Shown here piece after piece: positions 47,445-58,596 of a stretch of 64,000 nucleotides of DNA; position 1 is the first letter of the stretch; the number at the start of each line of letters is the position of its first letter. The notes beneath the pieces were generated by a model. It saw only the letters and a list, made by a program, of their open reading frames with translations. It made no database searches and had not been told where the DNA came from. The position numbers and the translations under genes are program-made. The stretch covers positions 4,604,435 to 4,668,434 of the forward strand of contig QVOM02000115.1 in assembly GCA_003586115.2 (NCBI GenBank). The letters are read 5' to 3'. This DNA comes from Salvator merianae. Taxonomy: Eukaryota; Chordata; Lepidosauria; Squamata; Teiidae.

Positions 47445-48445
47445 GTTCTTCCAATCGCCAGTCAGGGTTGATTTCCTTTAGTATTGACTTATCTGACTTC
47501 CTTGCAGTCTAAGGGATTCTCAAAAGACTTCTCCAGCACCACAGTTTAGAAGCATCAATTTGTTGGCACTCAGCCTTCCTTGTGGTCCAGTTCTCACAGC
47601 CATACATTACTGTAGGGAATGTCTCCGCTTTTTTTGGCTGGAAATGTCTCTGCTTTTACTACTTTGATGCCTCTGTTTTTTAAAATGCTGTCCAGGTTTG
47701 CCATAGCAAGTGTCTTTAAATTTCTTGATTGCAGTCCACCATTTGCAGTGATCTTCGACCCCAAGAAAATAAAATCTGACACTGCTTCCATTTCTTCTCC
47801 CTCTAGTTGCCAGGAAGCATTGGGATTAGATGCCATGATCTTAGGTTTTTAATGTTGAGTTTCAAGCCGGCATTTGCACTCTCCTTTTTCACCCTCATTA
47901 AGAGGGCCTTAATTTCTCTTCACCTTCTGCCATTGGAGTAGTATATGCGTGTTTTGAGGTTGTTGATATTTCACCCAGCAATCTTAATTCTAGCTTTTGA
48001 CTTATCCAGCTTGGCTTTTTGCATAAGGTACTCTTTTCCAAATCTTGAACCAATCAGATGTTTAATGTTTGGCTCTAGTTGTTTCTACTTGACTTGCATA
48101 CAGGATCCTCAGGAGGCAGGTAAATGGTTGGAGACCCTCATCTCTTTAAAAACTTGCCACAATTTGTTGTGATCTACACAGTCAAATGCTTTAACATAGT
48201 CAATGAAGCAGAAGTAGATGCTTTTCTGGAACATACTTGATTTCTCCATAATCCAGCGAATATTGGCGATTTGATCTTCTACCTCTTCAAAAACCAGTTT
48301 GCACTTTTGGTAGTTCTTGGTTCACAAATTGCTGATACCAAGCTTGCAGAATCTTGAGCATAACTTTGCTAGTGTGTGTAATGAGTGCAATTTCTTGGTA
48401 ATTTGAACATTCCTTGGCACTGCCCATCTTTGGGATTGGGATGTA
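47445..48445 (-). mobile_element. BovB (RTE) LINE, RT C-terminal half
   Basis: The minus strand carries BovB RT in order: GSAKECSNYQEIALITHTSK (48425-48365), NIRWIMEKSSMFQKSIYFCF (48270-48205) and VKAFDCVDHNKLW (48200-48160, catalytic Asp of motif A), then after a gap WQLEGEEMEAVSDFIFLGSKI and MANLDSILKNRGI (47800-47660). The YADD block between is missing or deleted. Stops and frameshifts throughout. The 3' end GTTGATTTCCTTTAG...CTAAGGGATTCTCAA is the same as at 8540-8610. Confidence 0.9.
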
Positions 48446-50050
48446 AAGTGTGTGTGTGTTAATTAATAGTAGAATTTCTGAAGCTATTGGGAAGATGTTT
48501 ACATGCTACACAAAAAAACTGGGTCCATGTTTTTGTAAGCTTGCAAATCAATCACTGCAATCTTTACTATAAGGTTACTAATTACTTTAATTCTTGGTTT
48601 TAATATTTTGCAACTTTATTGTATTTGACTGCTTTGGGGCATATTTTGAGGCAAAAAAAATACACAGTTTCTGACAATAAATAATACATTGGGAAAAATT
48701 TATAAAATACCTTTTCAAGCTCATGCTGCATCCACATTATCTGCCTTTTACACATAAGGGTGTAAAATAAATGCATTTTCAGTTTTGTTCTCACTCAGAA
48801 CAAAGCTCAGAAAGTCTTGAAATATTCTGAATGTTCATAGGGTTTTCTGCCTCTTCCCTTCCAGCAATAACTGCAGCTGCTGAAAGGAAAGGGGAGGAAA
48901 ACTCTCCTTGTTTTTCCCGCTTCTCTTTCCACAGCATCAGTTGCACTAAACAGGTGGGGGAAAACCTCGTTCTTCAAACAATCAGTCTGAAAATCCAATA
49001 TTTGAGCTTTGTTGTTGTCATTGTTGCCTTCTAGCAGCAACTGCTGCTTTTGAAAGTGAAGGGGGGAAATGCTTCTTTTTTTCCTTCTGTTTCGACAGCA
49101 GAGTTTGTTGTTAAAGGGGTAAGGGAGGGAAATGCAAGGAACATCAAATGCTCACCCCTAAAAGGAGATCATCAGCTTTCTTCTTCCCTTTAAACAGCAG
49201 CCAATCTCTACTGCCAGAAAGGCAGATAATGTTTTCCCACTTCCCTTTCAACAACAATCTCTGAAAAGGGCAGGAACAAACCTCAGCCCTGAGGTGTTTG
49301 GCTCTTGGAGCCCAACAATTATGTTCCACTGGAACTCAGAGTGCTCTGATGGAACAGGATCTGGTTTTGTTCCAAACTCAGAACAAGCTGGAACTTCTCG
49401 GAACTTGATTCAATTTCCAACATTTTGACTCAAAACATTTTGCATGTCCTTGTTGACACAGGGTTCACAGAAAAACAAATAATGTCAGAAAGTGAATGAA
49501 CCCACATGCACATATATCAAGAGATGTCTGACAACAGATTGACTCAGGAAAAGAGGTGATACAGGCTGCCTCCAGACCATGAGGGGAAAATGTGGGATCT
49601 TGTTTAGAGTCCACCATTGCCTCTTGCCATCCCTGTCAGACAGTGCAGCTTCCACAGTTGGTATTTTCATCCAGGTTTTGTCCCTATACTTGTGCAGTGG
49701 GCATTTTTGTCAGGAAAAAAAACAGAAGCAAAGTGCCAGATGCAGTAAGGTATATCGCTATGCAGGAATATCCAGGTTCAGAGTTCTTCATTCCAGCACA
49801 GCAATATCCTGGGACTTTGTTGAAATTTCCATAAATATGTGTGGCAATCCCAATATGATGCTAGGATTTTTACAGGTTTTAGAGGTTGTCTGGATATAGC
49901 CACAGCGTCTACTCCATGCACCAAAACATACTTAAAGGTACCCAAAAGATAGGCATGTGACATCCCCTGTTAAGAAATCTCCCAACAAAATCCCATGTAT
50001 TCATGGTCTCAGGTTAAGCCATTACTTTTCTAGATAAGCAGAGCAAATAG
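48446..50050. other. No gene recognised; internally repetitive part at 48.85-49.3 kb
   Basis: Between 48850 and 49280 several loosely similar blocks recur: a CAGCA-containing segment, then AAAGGGGNGGAAA and a pyrimidine tract with CTTCCCTTT. This may be a decayed tandem array. 49340-49440 recalls the TTCGGTT-type MITE at 61375. Confidence 0.35.
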
Positions 50051-50056
50051 GTCTGT

Positions 50057-50165
50057 GGTCCTTCAGATATTGTTGGGCCTGCCACATTTCTCAGCTTCTG
50101 GCTATTGGGCATGCTGGCTGAAGCAGATGAGAACTAGAATTCCACAATATCTCGAAGACCAGAAA
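50057..50165. mobile_element. Palindromic repeat of the CTCCAGATGTTGTTGGACT type
   Basis: CCTTCAGATATTGTTGGGCC at the left, centre GGCTATTGGGCATGCTGGCTGAAG, right GAACTAGAATTCCACAATATCTCGAAG; same family as 12719-12830. Confidence 0.65.
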
Positions 50166-50526
50166 TCCCCAAATATTTTCAGTGCAAAAATTGCTTGCAT
50201 TTTGCCATTAGTCTCTCAATTCTTTCCCCACCCCTCATGAAGTTGCAAATAGAATAAAGTCAGCTTTGCTTCCTTCCATAAAAGTGCATGAGCAACCAGG
50301 TATATTAAAAAATATGTAGCTTTCTCCCATTACTAGCAAATATTAAATGCTACCAAATATTCTAAGTAGCCTTGCTGCTTATAATACAATGTGTGAGCCA
50401 TGTAGGTAGTTGGAACAACAAAGGAAATTCATTTTCTCTGACTGCGCAGCCTGTTTCACAGTGGAGAATAGATGCTTTGTACGGGACAATGCTGTAGGGG
50501 GAAAAAGATGCTTGTCTATGTAGGAT

Positions 50527-50780
50527 CAACCTTTCTCCCATGCTGGAAATAAGCAGCTATATTTTGAAGTTTATTTCCCATAAATGCCTCCACGTGCTTT
50601 GCTCTTTTTCTACCAGGAGAGAAACAATCAAGATGGATAATGACTGTCTGTCCCCACTGGCATTACATTTTAATTACCATCCAAAGAAAACCATGCCAGC
50701 TAGTCTGATTGCTGCCAGATGGCTAGCCCTTATTTACTGATAAACCTTTTACAATAGCTATTTTGGAGACAGATATTTTT
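50527..50780 (+). other. Non-coding paralogue 1 of a conserved-looking pair
   Basis: Collinear with 60600-60845: CATAAATGC (50579), CATTACATTTTAATTA (50663), ATTGCTGCCAGATGGCT (50708-50724) and ACTGATAAACCTTTTA (50736-50751) recur in the same order and almost the same spacing there. No open frame and no tRNA-like or inverted-repeat ends. May be an ancient repeat or duplicated regulatory element. Confidence 0.6.
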
Positions 50781-51107
50781 TTTAAAAAAACAAAACCCTG
50801 CAGGATTATGGATGTAGTTGCTCAACCATTGATAGCACAAAGGCATTGTGCATGGCCAGATCTGAGTATGCACATTTTCCATAACGCGGGGAAAGAATCT
50901 GAGCTTGCAGACAAGGCCCCACATACTATTATTTGTCTCACTGTCATTTGCAAAATGAGGCTATAATCACTGGAATTGTTTGTTTGGACAGAAACAGCCG
51001 TAATCAAGCACAGGTGCCTCTCGAAAGCTCTCGTCATTCCCAGGTCAACGTGGATGCTCATGAAACCGAAACACTGGGCAAGAGAAAAGTGTCAGTTGAA
51101 GAACTGA

Positions 51108-51592
51108 CCCCATTCCTGCACTTTCCTAGCCTATCCTGGTACAAAGTGGGCTACCCCATACTGGCGTACGCAATACATCCCAAGCTGAAACAGACTGCCC
51201 CTGTACCAGAACAAAGTCATCTGCATTGGGATGGATTGTTCTCTGCCAGTCCCCACAATGGCTCTGAAACTAGTGTCAGGTTCAGAGACAGTATGGGAGG
51301 CCTCTGAATGCTCTGAGGACCTGGTCTTTGGAGCTCTCAGGAGGGATTTTAGTGACCGTCTGCATGCTTCAATGGTCCAGTATACCACCCCTTATTACTC
51401 TGGTACACCTCAACATTGAGGTCTAGTAGTAAACCAGATTAGGGTACCATTTTGGGTCCCCTAGTCCGGTCTATACTCCATCTTGTGCAGACAGAGTGTA
51501 CTTGGAGGGGGGGACTCTCTTATCCTGTGTTAACCTGTGGAAAGCCCCAGGCCCTTTCCTATACCATACTAAGAGCATGTGTGGAAAGGGCC
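51108..51592. mobile_element. MITE family C, copy 2 (485 bp)
   Basis: Ends CCCCATTCCTGCAC and, reversed, GGCCCTTTCCACAC; right flank TTA, left flank TGA. Core GGTCCAGTATACCACCCC, TTGAGGTCTAGTAGTA and GCAGACAGAGTGTACTTGG is shared with copies 1 and 3. Confidence 0.7.
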
Positions 51593-51595
51593 TTA

Positions 51596-51915
51596 GGCTG
51601 AGTTCACACGTAGCAAAAAAGTGTTTCAAGAGCCCTCATTTTCTTATCCCCTCTTTAGTCCACCTTTTCTACCCTAGAATGCTCATGAGGAGGGAGGGGC
51701 AGGCTAGCATGTGAACAAAACCACCTGTGAACCACTTTTAAGCCATCTATAAACCACCTCAGAAGCAGGGTTGCCAAAATTAGCCAACTAATTAGTCGCG
51801 TTTGATTTTTTTAAGGCTTTTTCTATAGCTCAGATAATTAATTCCGCTGATTTCTGGCAGCCCTGCTCAGAAGTGAAGTGCTTTTTTTTTTTTTTTACTG
51901 CATGCGAACACAGCC
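51596..51915. mobile_element. MITE family D (320 bp), abutting family C copy
   Basis: Ends GGCTGAGTTCACACGTAGCA and, reversed, GGCTGTGTTCGCATGCAGTA; flanks TTA (51593-51595, shared with the preceding MITE) and TAA (51916-51918). A decayed right-end relative lies at about 54885-54990. Carries a nested hAT. Confidence 0.75.
51766..51865. mobile_element. 100-bp hAT MITE nested in the family D element
   Basis: Ends CAGGGTTGCCA and, reversed, CAGGGCTGCCA; exact 8-bp duplication CTCAGAAG at 51758-51765 and 51866-51873. AT-rich centre with TTAGCCAACTAATTAG. Confidence 0.9.
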
Positions 51916-51919
51916 TAAA

Positions 51920-53460
51920 CCTTGGAGTGTCCAAATAGGGGTGCAGATCAAATCCACATTTAGATTCTTAAAACCATTCAAAAGTAGACGAAGACCTGTT
52001 ATACTCCATGTGGGATCTCACAAACTGTCATTATGACTAAAACATATCCTCGTCACATTATCTTAGTTTAATCATGGCATGTGTTGAATTTTGTACTATA
52101 GTTTGAATTGATTACTAATATTTGAGTTTAATTTATGTTTAGATATTGAACATACAAAATGCTGTAAATATATTGGTCAAGCCCTTCTTCCTGCTTCCAG
52201 TTGTGCATGTCAGTAAAGTGATGGGGACATGGGGGAGGAGCTCAGCGTCCACATTGGTGCTATAAGTACTTTTGGTTCCCATCATCAAGTGCGCTGTGAC
52301 AACGGACATTCCTCCTTCTCCAGACCCCATATCATGACCCCCCTCCCAACATTTGCAGTAAGCATTTGGATTGACAGGGTAAGGAAATTAATTGCAACCC
52401 TAACCAACAATGGCACCTAAGGAGTGCCCTGTATGTTCAGATGGGAATATGAGACTGGGGTTTGGAGAATAATCTATTTTGCCCCATTCCCACTGGTCAA
52501 TAATGGCTGCTTTACAAAACGTGCTTGTTTTAAGGTGAGACACAGCATGGAGGATAGGGAAGGGGAGGAGAAGAGAGGAGAAATGTGTCAGGAAGGAAGC
52601 AGAAAATGCTATAAGGGTTCTTGTGAAAGTAGGGGATGGGTGATGGAGGGGGGCTGGGAAGCATGATGGATGCAGCATTATGGAGGGGACAAAAGGACCA
52701 GGAAAGAGCTTTGAGGTGTTTAAAATGTTTGGAGAATAGTTTAAAAGCTTTTCAAATATCTTACAGGCTTCCTTTATTTATGAATATGTGAGTGGTAAAG
52801 AAAGCATGTATACTTTCCAAATTGTGCTCCGTCAAATTTAATAGATAGAAAACTGTAAATGTGGAAGATTTACTATTTTATATTGCTGCAGACCTTGCAA
52901 AAATGGTATTTTCCTCTATGTTGCAGAAGTGGTGGCCAAGGATAGAATTAGCATGCCTAAAACCATGAAATGCATTTGTGGCAGAGATGAGATTATAGAA
53001 TAAGAACCTCTTGCTTCTGATTCTGGCTGCCTCTCCACTTGGATGGCATGCAGTCCGGTGATAGAGTGATTTGTACAAAGTGCACCTAGTCACACCTGTG
53101 TCAAAACACATGGCAAAAAAAAAAAAAAGTGTGCCATGCCTTCCAGTCCCCAAAGTCACACTCAGCCCTGAAAGCCCTCCACTAACTGCCCAGAGAATCA
53201 GACAATCTGCTCTGCAGGTAAGCCAACTACCAGGGCAGACGGAGCAGCTGGTTGGGAGCATGTGCATGAGAACATCCAGATGTATGGACACCCTACTCCT
53301 GGATCAGCTGGTGGGTGCTGTCGTGGACAACATAGCGGTTTCTTTCCTGTCTCCCTCCCTTCTTTTTTAAAAACTGTCTAGCTTTCTCACACATCACTAG
53401 CTCCTCTTTTCTAGGCTAAGAGAACAATATGGAATCAGCATTAATCTGTATTATATGACA
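51920..53460. other. No gene recognised
   Basis: Anonymous sequence with an A run at 53114-53128. No supported feature. Confidence 0.4.
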
Positions 53461-53471
53461 AGATAAATGTA

Positions 53472-53600
53472 TAAGAAGAGGTCTTCAAGGAGAGGCTGGA
53501 TAGACATCTATCTGGGATGGTTTAGTGAATCCTGTGTTGAGCAGGGGGTTGGACCTGATGACCCTGGGAGTCCCTTCCAGCTCCATGATTCTATAAGAAC
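53472..53600 (+). mobile_element. CR1 LINE 3' end
   Basis: Reads GGTCTTCAAGGAGAGGCTGG...GGGGGTTGGACCTGATGACC...CTTCCAGCTCCATGATTCTAT, the classic CR1 3' terminus ending in the ATTCTAT repeat unit. Heavily 5' truncated, well preserved. Confidence 0.9.
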
Positions 53601-53668
53601 ACTTAAGGCAATCCTTTTATGGAGTAATACTAACCATAAAGACAAAAGTCTGCTGAATCAGTAGCCAT

Positions 53669-53936
53669 TGTAAGACCTTGTTGGGAAACATGCAAAAACT
53701 AGACGTGAAACAAGGAGCTGTTATGAATGTTTTTAGGATGCCTTAACAATGATGTAAGCAACATGTGTTGTTCTGTATCAATCCAAAGAAGGTACATTAA
53801 CCTTGCTTAGGCTATGCTAGGGTCTCACTTTGCCATAACACAGGTGGCACCCATCTATAGTTGATCTTAATAAAGCCTTTTAATTGTGACTTTGGGGTTG
53901 TTCTCAGTTTCTGACCTTCTAGAGAATGGTCTTGCA
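53669..53936 (+). mobile_element. Possible solo LTR (268 bp)
   Basis: Starts TGTAAGACC and ends GGTCTTGCA, an imperfect inverted TG...CA pair. Contains AATAAA at about 53869 followed by a T/G-rich U5-like stretch (GGGGTTGTTCTCAG). No target duplication is visible, which weakens the call. Confidence 0.4.
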
Positions 53937-54216
53937 GTCTTCAAAGGAGAATAGTATTAGTTTCCCCCTCAATGTCTTATAACATCCATGTGGATGGAGC
54001 CATAATTGAAGATATATATTCATATATACACAGGATGCAGGCTCATAGCCAGGGGAGGCAGAGGGGAGCTAGCCCCCCCTCAAAAAGCTTGTCCAGTGAA
54101 TTTATTTCTATTATACTAATGTAGAAGTGTTACAGAAAAAGTGTGACATATTATTGATTCACCTCCAAATTTGTGACCCCTCCCCCATATATATGAAGCT
54201 GTCTACAGGCCTGACA

Positions 54217-54686
54217 GGGTGTGATCAGACAGGGCTTTTTTCAGTCACTCCTTTTAGAAAATGTGCCCCTTCTGTAGCTATCCAAAAAAAAATAGGCATT
54301 CAAACAGTTAAAAAAATAATCCTACCTCATATTTCCACACATTGCTCTTTCTTTGCCTCAAAGTCTCGAAAAGACCTTCCTAACAACAAACATTCACCCC
54401 TAATCAGGCTGCTGCCTGCCCAGCTTTCTGGGGCCCTGATTGGTCAGTGGCTAGCACTAATTGTTCCCATGCTACAATTGGCTACATTTCCCTTCTCTGT
54501 CCCCTCCCAATGTGACTGAAATAAAAAAATTGCTCTGGTTATTATTGTTTTCTGTATGAGGAAGAAATTCTTATTCCCAGGGTTCAGGCATATGCAGGGG
54601 TAAGGCATATGCAGGGGTAAAATTGTCTGGAGTCCCTGACTCCAATTCTCCCAGGGGCTCCCCTTTAAGTGTGTCTGATCACACCC
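54217..54686. mobile_element. MITE family F, copy 2 (470 bp)
   Basis: GGGTGTGATCAGACA is exactly repeated in inverted form at the right end (TGTCTGATCACACCC). Contains a GATTGGTCAGTGG segment and a direct 17-bp duplication at 54587-54620. Flanks ACA and ATT do not match. Confidence 0.75.
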
Positions 54687-54884
54687 ATTCCATCCTTGGT
54701 CTAAGAAACTCAATGTAGCAGTCATAATACCTTCCCTCCCCATATAAGCCTCACAACACTTCTGTGACGTAGGTTTACGTTGAGAGGCACAGACTGCATT
54801 CACGAATAGCAGAGAAAAAGTTTCTCAAAATCACCTAAGAGATAGTACTGTATAGTTCTTGAGTTATCATTCCATCTGTAATCC

Positions 54885-54990
54885 AGACTGGCATGTGAAC
54901 AAATCCAACTGTAAACCATCTTTAAGCCACTTCAGCAATGTTTTTTTCTTTCTTTTCTTTCTTTTTCTGCTGCGTGTGAACATAGTCACA
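54885..54990. mobile_element. Right-end fragment of a family D MITE
   Basis: Shares CATGTGAACAAATCCA...GTAAACCATCTTTAAGCCA and CTGCGTGTGAACATAG with 51700-51915. The left part is missing. Confidence 0.5.
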
Positions 54991-54994
54991 GACT

Positions 54995-55895
54995 GTTATC
55001 TAATTTCCTAGCAAACCGGACTGAAGGGTGATTGGAAACCTCATATTTTGGCTATCAGTGATCAATTTATTAATTTAATTAATGTCTATTCTATTTATTG
55101 TCAACAGAAGATAACCACAATATACTATAGATACAGTTAGTAGATGGCATAAAATGAGAGCACTTCAAACTACAAGCAAATTATCACCACCACTGGCACA
55201 ATTCTTTGTAAAGAAACATCATATCTCCATTTGTTTATTATTCTGGCAACATGCGCATGATTACTCTGATTATACTTATCAGGCTTCAGGATGGAAGATA
55301 TGCTTGAGTTAGTCTCTGTTTAAAGAAATCCACAGGCTCACTGCTGTGGACAGAATTAAGCTCCATGTGACACCAAGAGTGTGACAGTTACCAGCACTAG
55401 TGATACTTTGTTATTTCCTTTTCATAATGTCTAGATAACCTTATCTATGTTCCCACCATGTCTGGTAACTCAGATTTTTCTACACCTTAGGGTGCTACTG
55501 TTGGGAAAATGAACAAAAAAAGTCATAATGTCAAGCTGAAAACATAGTTAAGCCTGCTAGACACAAACATGATGAGGTTAAATGCATTGCTATTGTTTAT
55601 GGAAGCATTAGACATTTAATCCATATCTTGTCTGGCCACATATGAAAACAAGTTTTGTACCCCAGGTAGTACCCTTAAATTTGATTTTACATTCTATTTA
55701 GTCCTTTGTCCAAAGGAACTGAATTCAGGAGACCAGTGCCCTTGAAGAGAGGAATCCCAGTAGGAAGATGGCTACATAAAATTGCTGAGTGGGTCTTCCA
55801 GGAAATATCTTACCTGCAATAGGATGTAAGGTAAAATAGGATAAAGACAGGAAATTATGAAGATACTGACAGAAAAAGAAAAATTGCTAGTTCAA
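54995..55895. other. No gene recognised
   Basis: Anonymous AT-rich sequence. Confidence 0.4.
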
Positions 55896-56035
55896 TCCCT
55901 AGCCTGTTCCCTGACGTAGATAACGGCAAACGATTTCTATATCTCTACCAAGAAAATTACATAGAGGTGCCCATGGAGGTGCCAATGCAGTCAGCCAGGA
56001 GTTGGCCATGATTCAGTGGTACCCAGCAACAACAA
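55885..56035 (+). mobile_element. tRNA-derived SINE relic
   Basis: B box-like TAGTTCAATCCCTAG, then ACGGCAAACGATTTCTATAT...CTACCAAGAAAATTACATAGA and an ACAACAACAATG end. The body matches the SINE at 59845-60012 in reverse (TTTGCCAAGAAAATTGCAGAG). A box lost. Confidence 0.6.
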
Positions 56036-56800
56036 CAATGAAAAAAGAAGAATGTGGAAGAGCCAAGGAAGTGCAAAACACTGAAGATCTTGAGAGAACA
56101 CACAAAAGCAAGGAACTACATTTGAAAATCAATGAACAAAGCTTCAGGAAAAAGAAGTCAACCGACTGAAACTGGTTAAAATTGGAAACTTGAGCTATAT
56201 TTTATGACAAGAATTCAATCCAAACTTTTGGATAGGCTATAAAAAAACTTGTTCTATAAATATGTGGGGGGGGGGGACCCTATCCATTTACAATAGTGGA
56301 GGACTACCCATTCTAGAATGTGAAGTAATCAATGCCATCCAAGTTCTAAAGAATGAGAAGGCAACTTAGCTGAAAATAGCTCAACTGTTTAAATCCCTAG
56401 GGAAAGGGGGAACAAGAATTCTAACCAAAATTTGCAGACAAATGTATGAAACAGGCTGCTTGCCAAAGGATGTTAAGCACTCAACCTTTATTCTAGATCC
56501 TAAGAAAAGACAAACTATTGAACTATTGAACACAGAATCATTAGTTATACCAATCATGCAGCTAAAGAAAAATTAAAATAGTTTTTAATTCAGAAGCATT
56601 CAGTAAGGCAATAAGTGAAGTTGAGAGTGGTCTTATAAAAAAATAGTGGCACCAAGGAAGACATTTTTAATCTGAAAATAATAGTATTTATATACTTAGA
56701 AAAGCAAAATGACATATTCCTATGTTTTGTTTAAAATCTTCAATTCTGTACATCATGGCGACATCTCCTCTTCAAAAAGGAGGCATCACAGCCATTGGAA
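56036..56800 (+). mobile_element. R4/RTE-like LINE, part 1 (upstream RT)
   Basis: From about 56310 the plus strand encodes a decayed RT entry region: LECEVINAIQVLKNEKAT, then LTKICRQMYETGCLPKDVKHSTFIL, the pattern 'EEVxxAIxxLKNGKAPGxDG...W.tG..P.dWk.svfi'. Frameshifts and stops. Continues after the solo LTR. I cannot place the clade exactly: R4/Dong-like or another RTE-like lineage. Confidence 0.6.
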
Positions 56801-56836
56801 AACCTGCTGCCATGGCATCTCCCTTCACAGTGACAG

Positions 56837-57474
56837 TGTTATGTCCCAGGCAGGCTGACAAACGAGGGCTAAGGCAAGCCTCAGTAATAGAGAAGTCCTT
56901 TTATTAACAGTCTGGGTCACAACTGGGAGGCAGCAGGTATCGATGAGCAAACAAAGCCGAAGGAGTAAGAGAAGCCATAGTCAAAGTCCAGTCCAAGTTC
57001 AAACAGGGTTGTAGTCACCAAAGCAAACAAAGTCCAGGGATTAAGAGAAGCCGAAGTCAAAACACAGTCCAAACAAATGGTCAAGGTTCTAGAAGCCAGG
57101 AGATCAGAGTAACAGGATGCACGGATGGAAAGCAGTTGCTGACCATGCCTGGGCTGCGGTCCCTGTGTTGTATTTGTACTGCAGGGTCATCTTCTCCCAG
57201 GTGTGAACTTGGGTGTGGCCGGCTTCTGCTGGATTGCTTACACAAGCTCAGCTGAGCCCTGAGTTTGGCCCTTCTTCTTTCTATGGCTGGGGGTGGAATG
57301 TTTTCGGGAATCTCTGATGTTTCCAAAACATCTCCTGCTGATGTTTGTGCCTCGTCCTCTGGGATGGTGATAAGCTGTCTGGGCTCTGTGCCACCTGGAG
57401 CTGCCTGCTCAACATCTACACTGCTCTCAGGTTGAACACCGCCCTCATCCTCAGAGTCCGAGGCACTCATAACA
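56837..57474 (-). mobile_element. Solo LTR (638 bp) with exact 5-bp target duplication
   Basis: On the minus strand the LTR begins TGTTATGAG and ends CATAACA, an inverted TGTTATG...CATAACA pair. GACAG flanks it exactly (56832-56836, 57475-57479). AATAAA lies at about 56902-56907 (minus), some 70 bp before the LTR end. Several CCAAGTC/TTGGACTT-type repeats lie in the middle. No internal retroelement sequence, so it is a solo LTR left by recombination. Class is Ty3/gypsy or ERV-like. The minus strand is open from LTR nt 4 for about 130 codons (see findings). Confidence 0.9.
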
Positions 57475-57699
57475 GACAGCAGGAGACTCATGTGATCACC
57501 ATTTCAAGCACCTTGTTTGCAAAGCATAATGATATGCTCTGGATGGTGATGCTGCAACTGCCCACTGCAAATGGAACCTCCGTTCTTCCAAATGGAGACA
57601 TGGAAGTGTCCTTTTCAATGGTGGATTGGGCCACCTCCCTCATTCAGCCACAAGGGAGCTGTCTTGCTCTGTAAGTGGAGATGTAGTTCATGAAACATT

Positions 57700-58129
57700 G
57701 ATTTTAAAAATCTGGAGTGAATTGTAAAGGGTGGCAAAGAAACTGGAATCATAACACATTGGTATTGGAAGCAGACTTCTTCTTAAGGCTGAAGGTCTTT
57801 CAAAAGGATTTTCAATCCAAAAAGGGTCCCTCAGACGTTTGTTCTTATCACCTCTCTTTTTCAACATCTATACAGAGGAAATATCTGAGGGATCGAACAT
57901 TGCACCTGAGTGATCCATAAGTGGTTTGAAAATACAGAACTTAAGATATGCAGATGATGCCATATTTCTAGGAGAAAAAAGAAGCTCTGATGCTTCTAAA
58001 ACAAAAACAAGTGAAAGGTATGGGCTACATTTCAATACAAAGAAAACCAAGGGGATGGTAATGTCAATAAAAAAACATTCCCCCAAATAAAGGGAACAAG
58101 TCAAGGATTTTGTCTCTCTTGGCCACATA
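57700..58129 (+). mobile_element. R4/RTE-like LINE, part 2 (RT palm)
   Basis: Encodes FSIQKGSLRRLFLSPLFFNIY, corresponding to GVRQGCxLSPxLFNxY, then GLKIQNLRYADDAIFLGE with the catalytic ADD, then LHFNTKKTKGMVMS. Frame breaks occur but the catalytic block is intact. Ends in the VKDFVSLGHI block, where a MITE interrupts it. Confidence 0.8.
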
Positions 58130-58596
58130 GGCCATTTCCGTAGTTACTAGTTGCTATTTCAGTAATGAGAGGACCGCCTTATACTGGAATAAGCATTGGG
58201 ATAGTTTGTTCCATGCCAGCCCCTGTGCCTGTTCCAAGGTATGCACCAGTTTGGGAGCCGGTGTGTGTGTGTGTGATCCAAATGCTCTGAACAAATGTTC
58301 CTGGCCTTCAGAGCTCCCCATTCCAGTCGTTTGCCTTGTTATGCCACTAAAATGGCTTTCCTGTGATATACTGTGATATGCCTCTGTGATCTGGTATACC
58401 ACCCCCTAGGATGCTGGTAGACCTTAAAAGGAGGTATACTGGTATACCAGACCAGGATGCCATTTTGGGAAACCTAGTCCAGTCTATGCTTTGTCATGTG
58501 TGGATGGAGCATACCAGGAGGGTGGGGCTCCATTAAATCTCACCAGCAAGTGAGATCCCTTCTTATTCCACACTACTGGCCAGTATAGAAAATGCC
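58130..58596. mobile_element. MITE family C, copy 3 (467 bp)
   Basis: Left end GGCCATTTCCGTAG after ATA, right end reversed GGCATTTTCTATACTGG before TTA. It splits the LINE between its GHI and ITKDEEM codons, so the pre-insertion site is readable and supports a 3-bp target duplication of NTA form. Core shared with 8686-9152 and 51108-51592. Contains a (GT)n run at 58260-58275. Confidence 0.75.
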
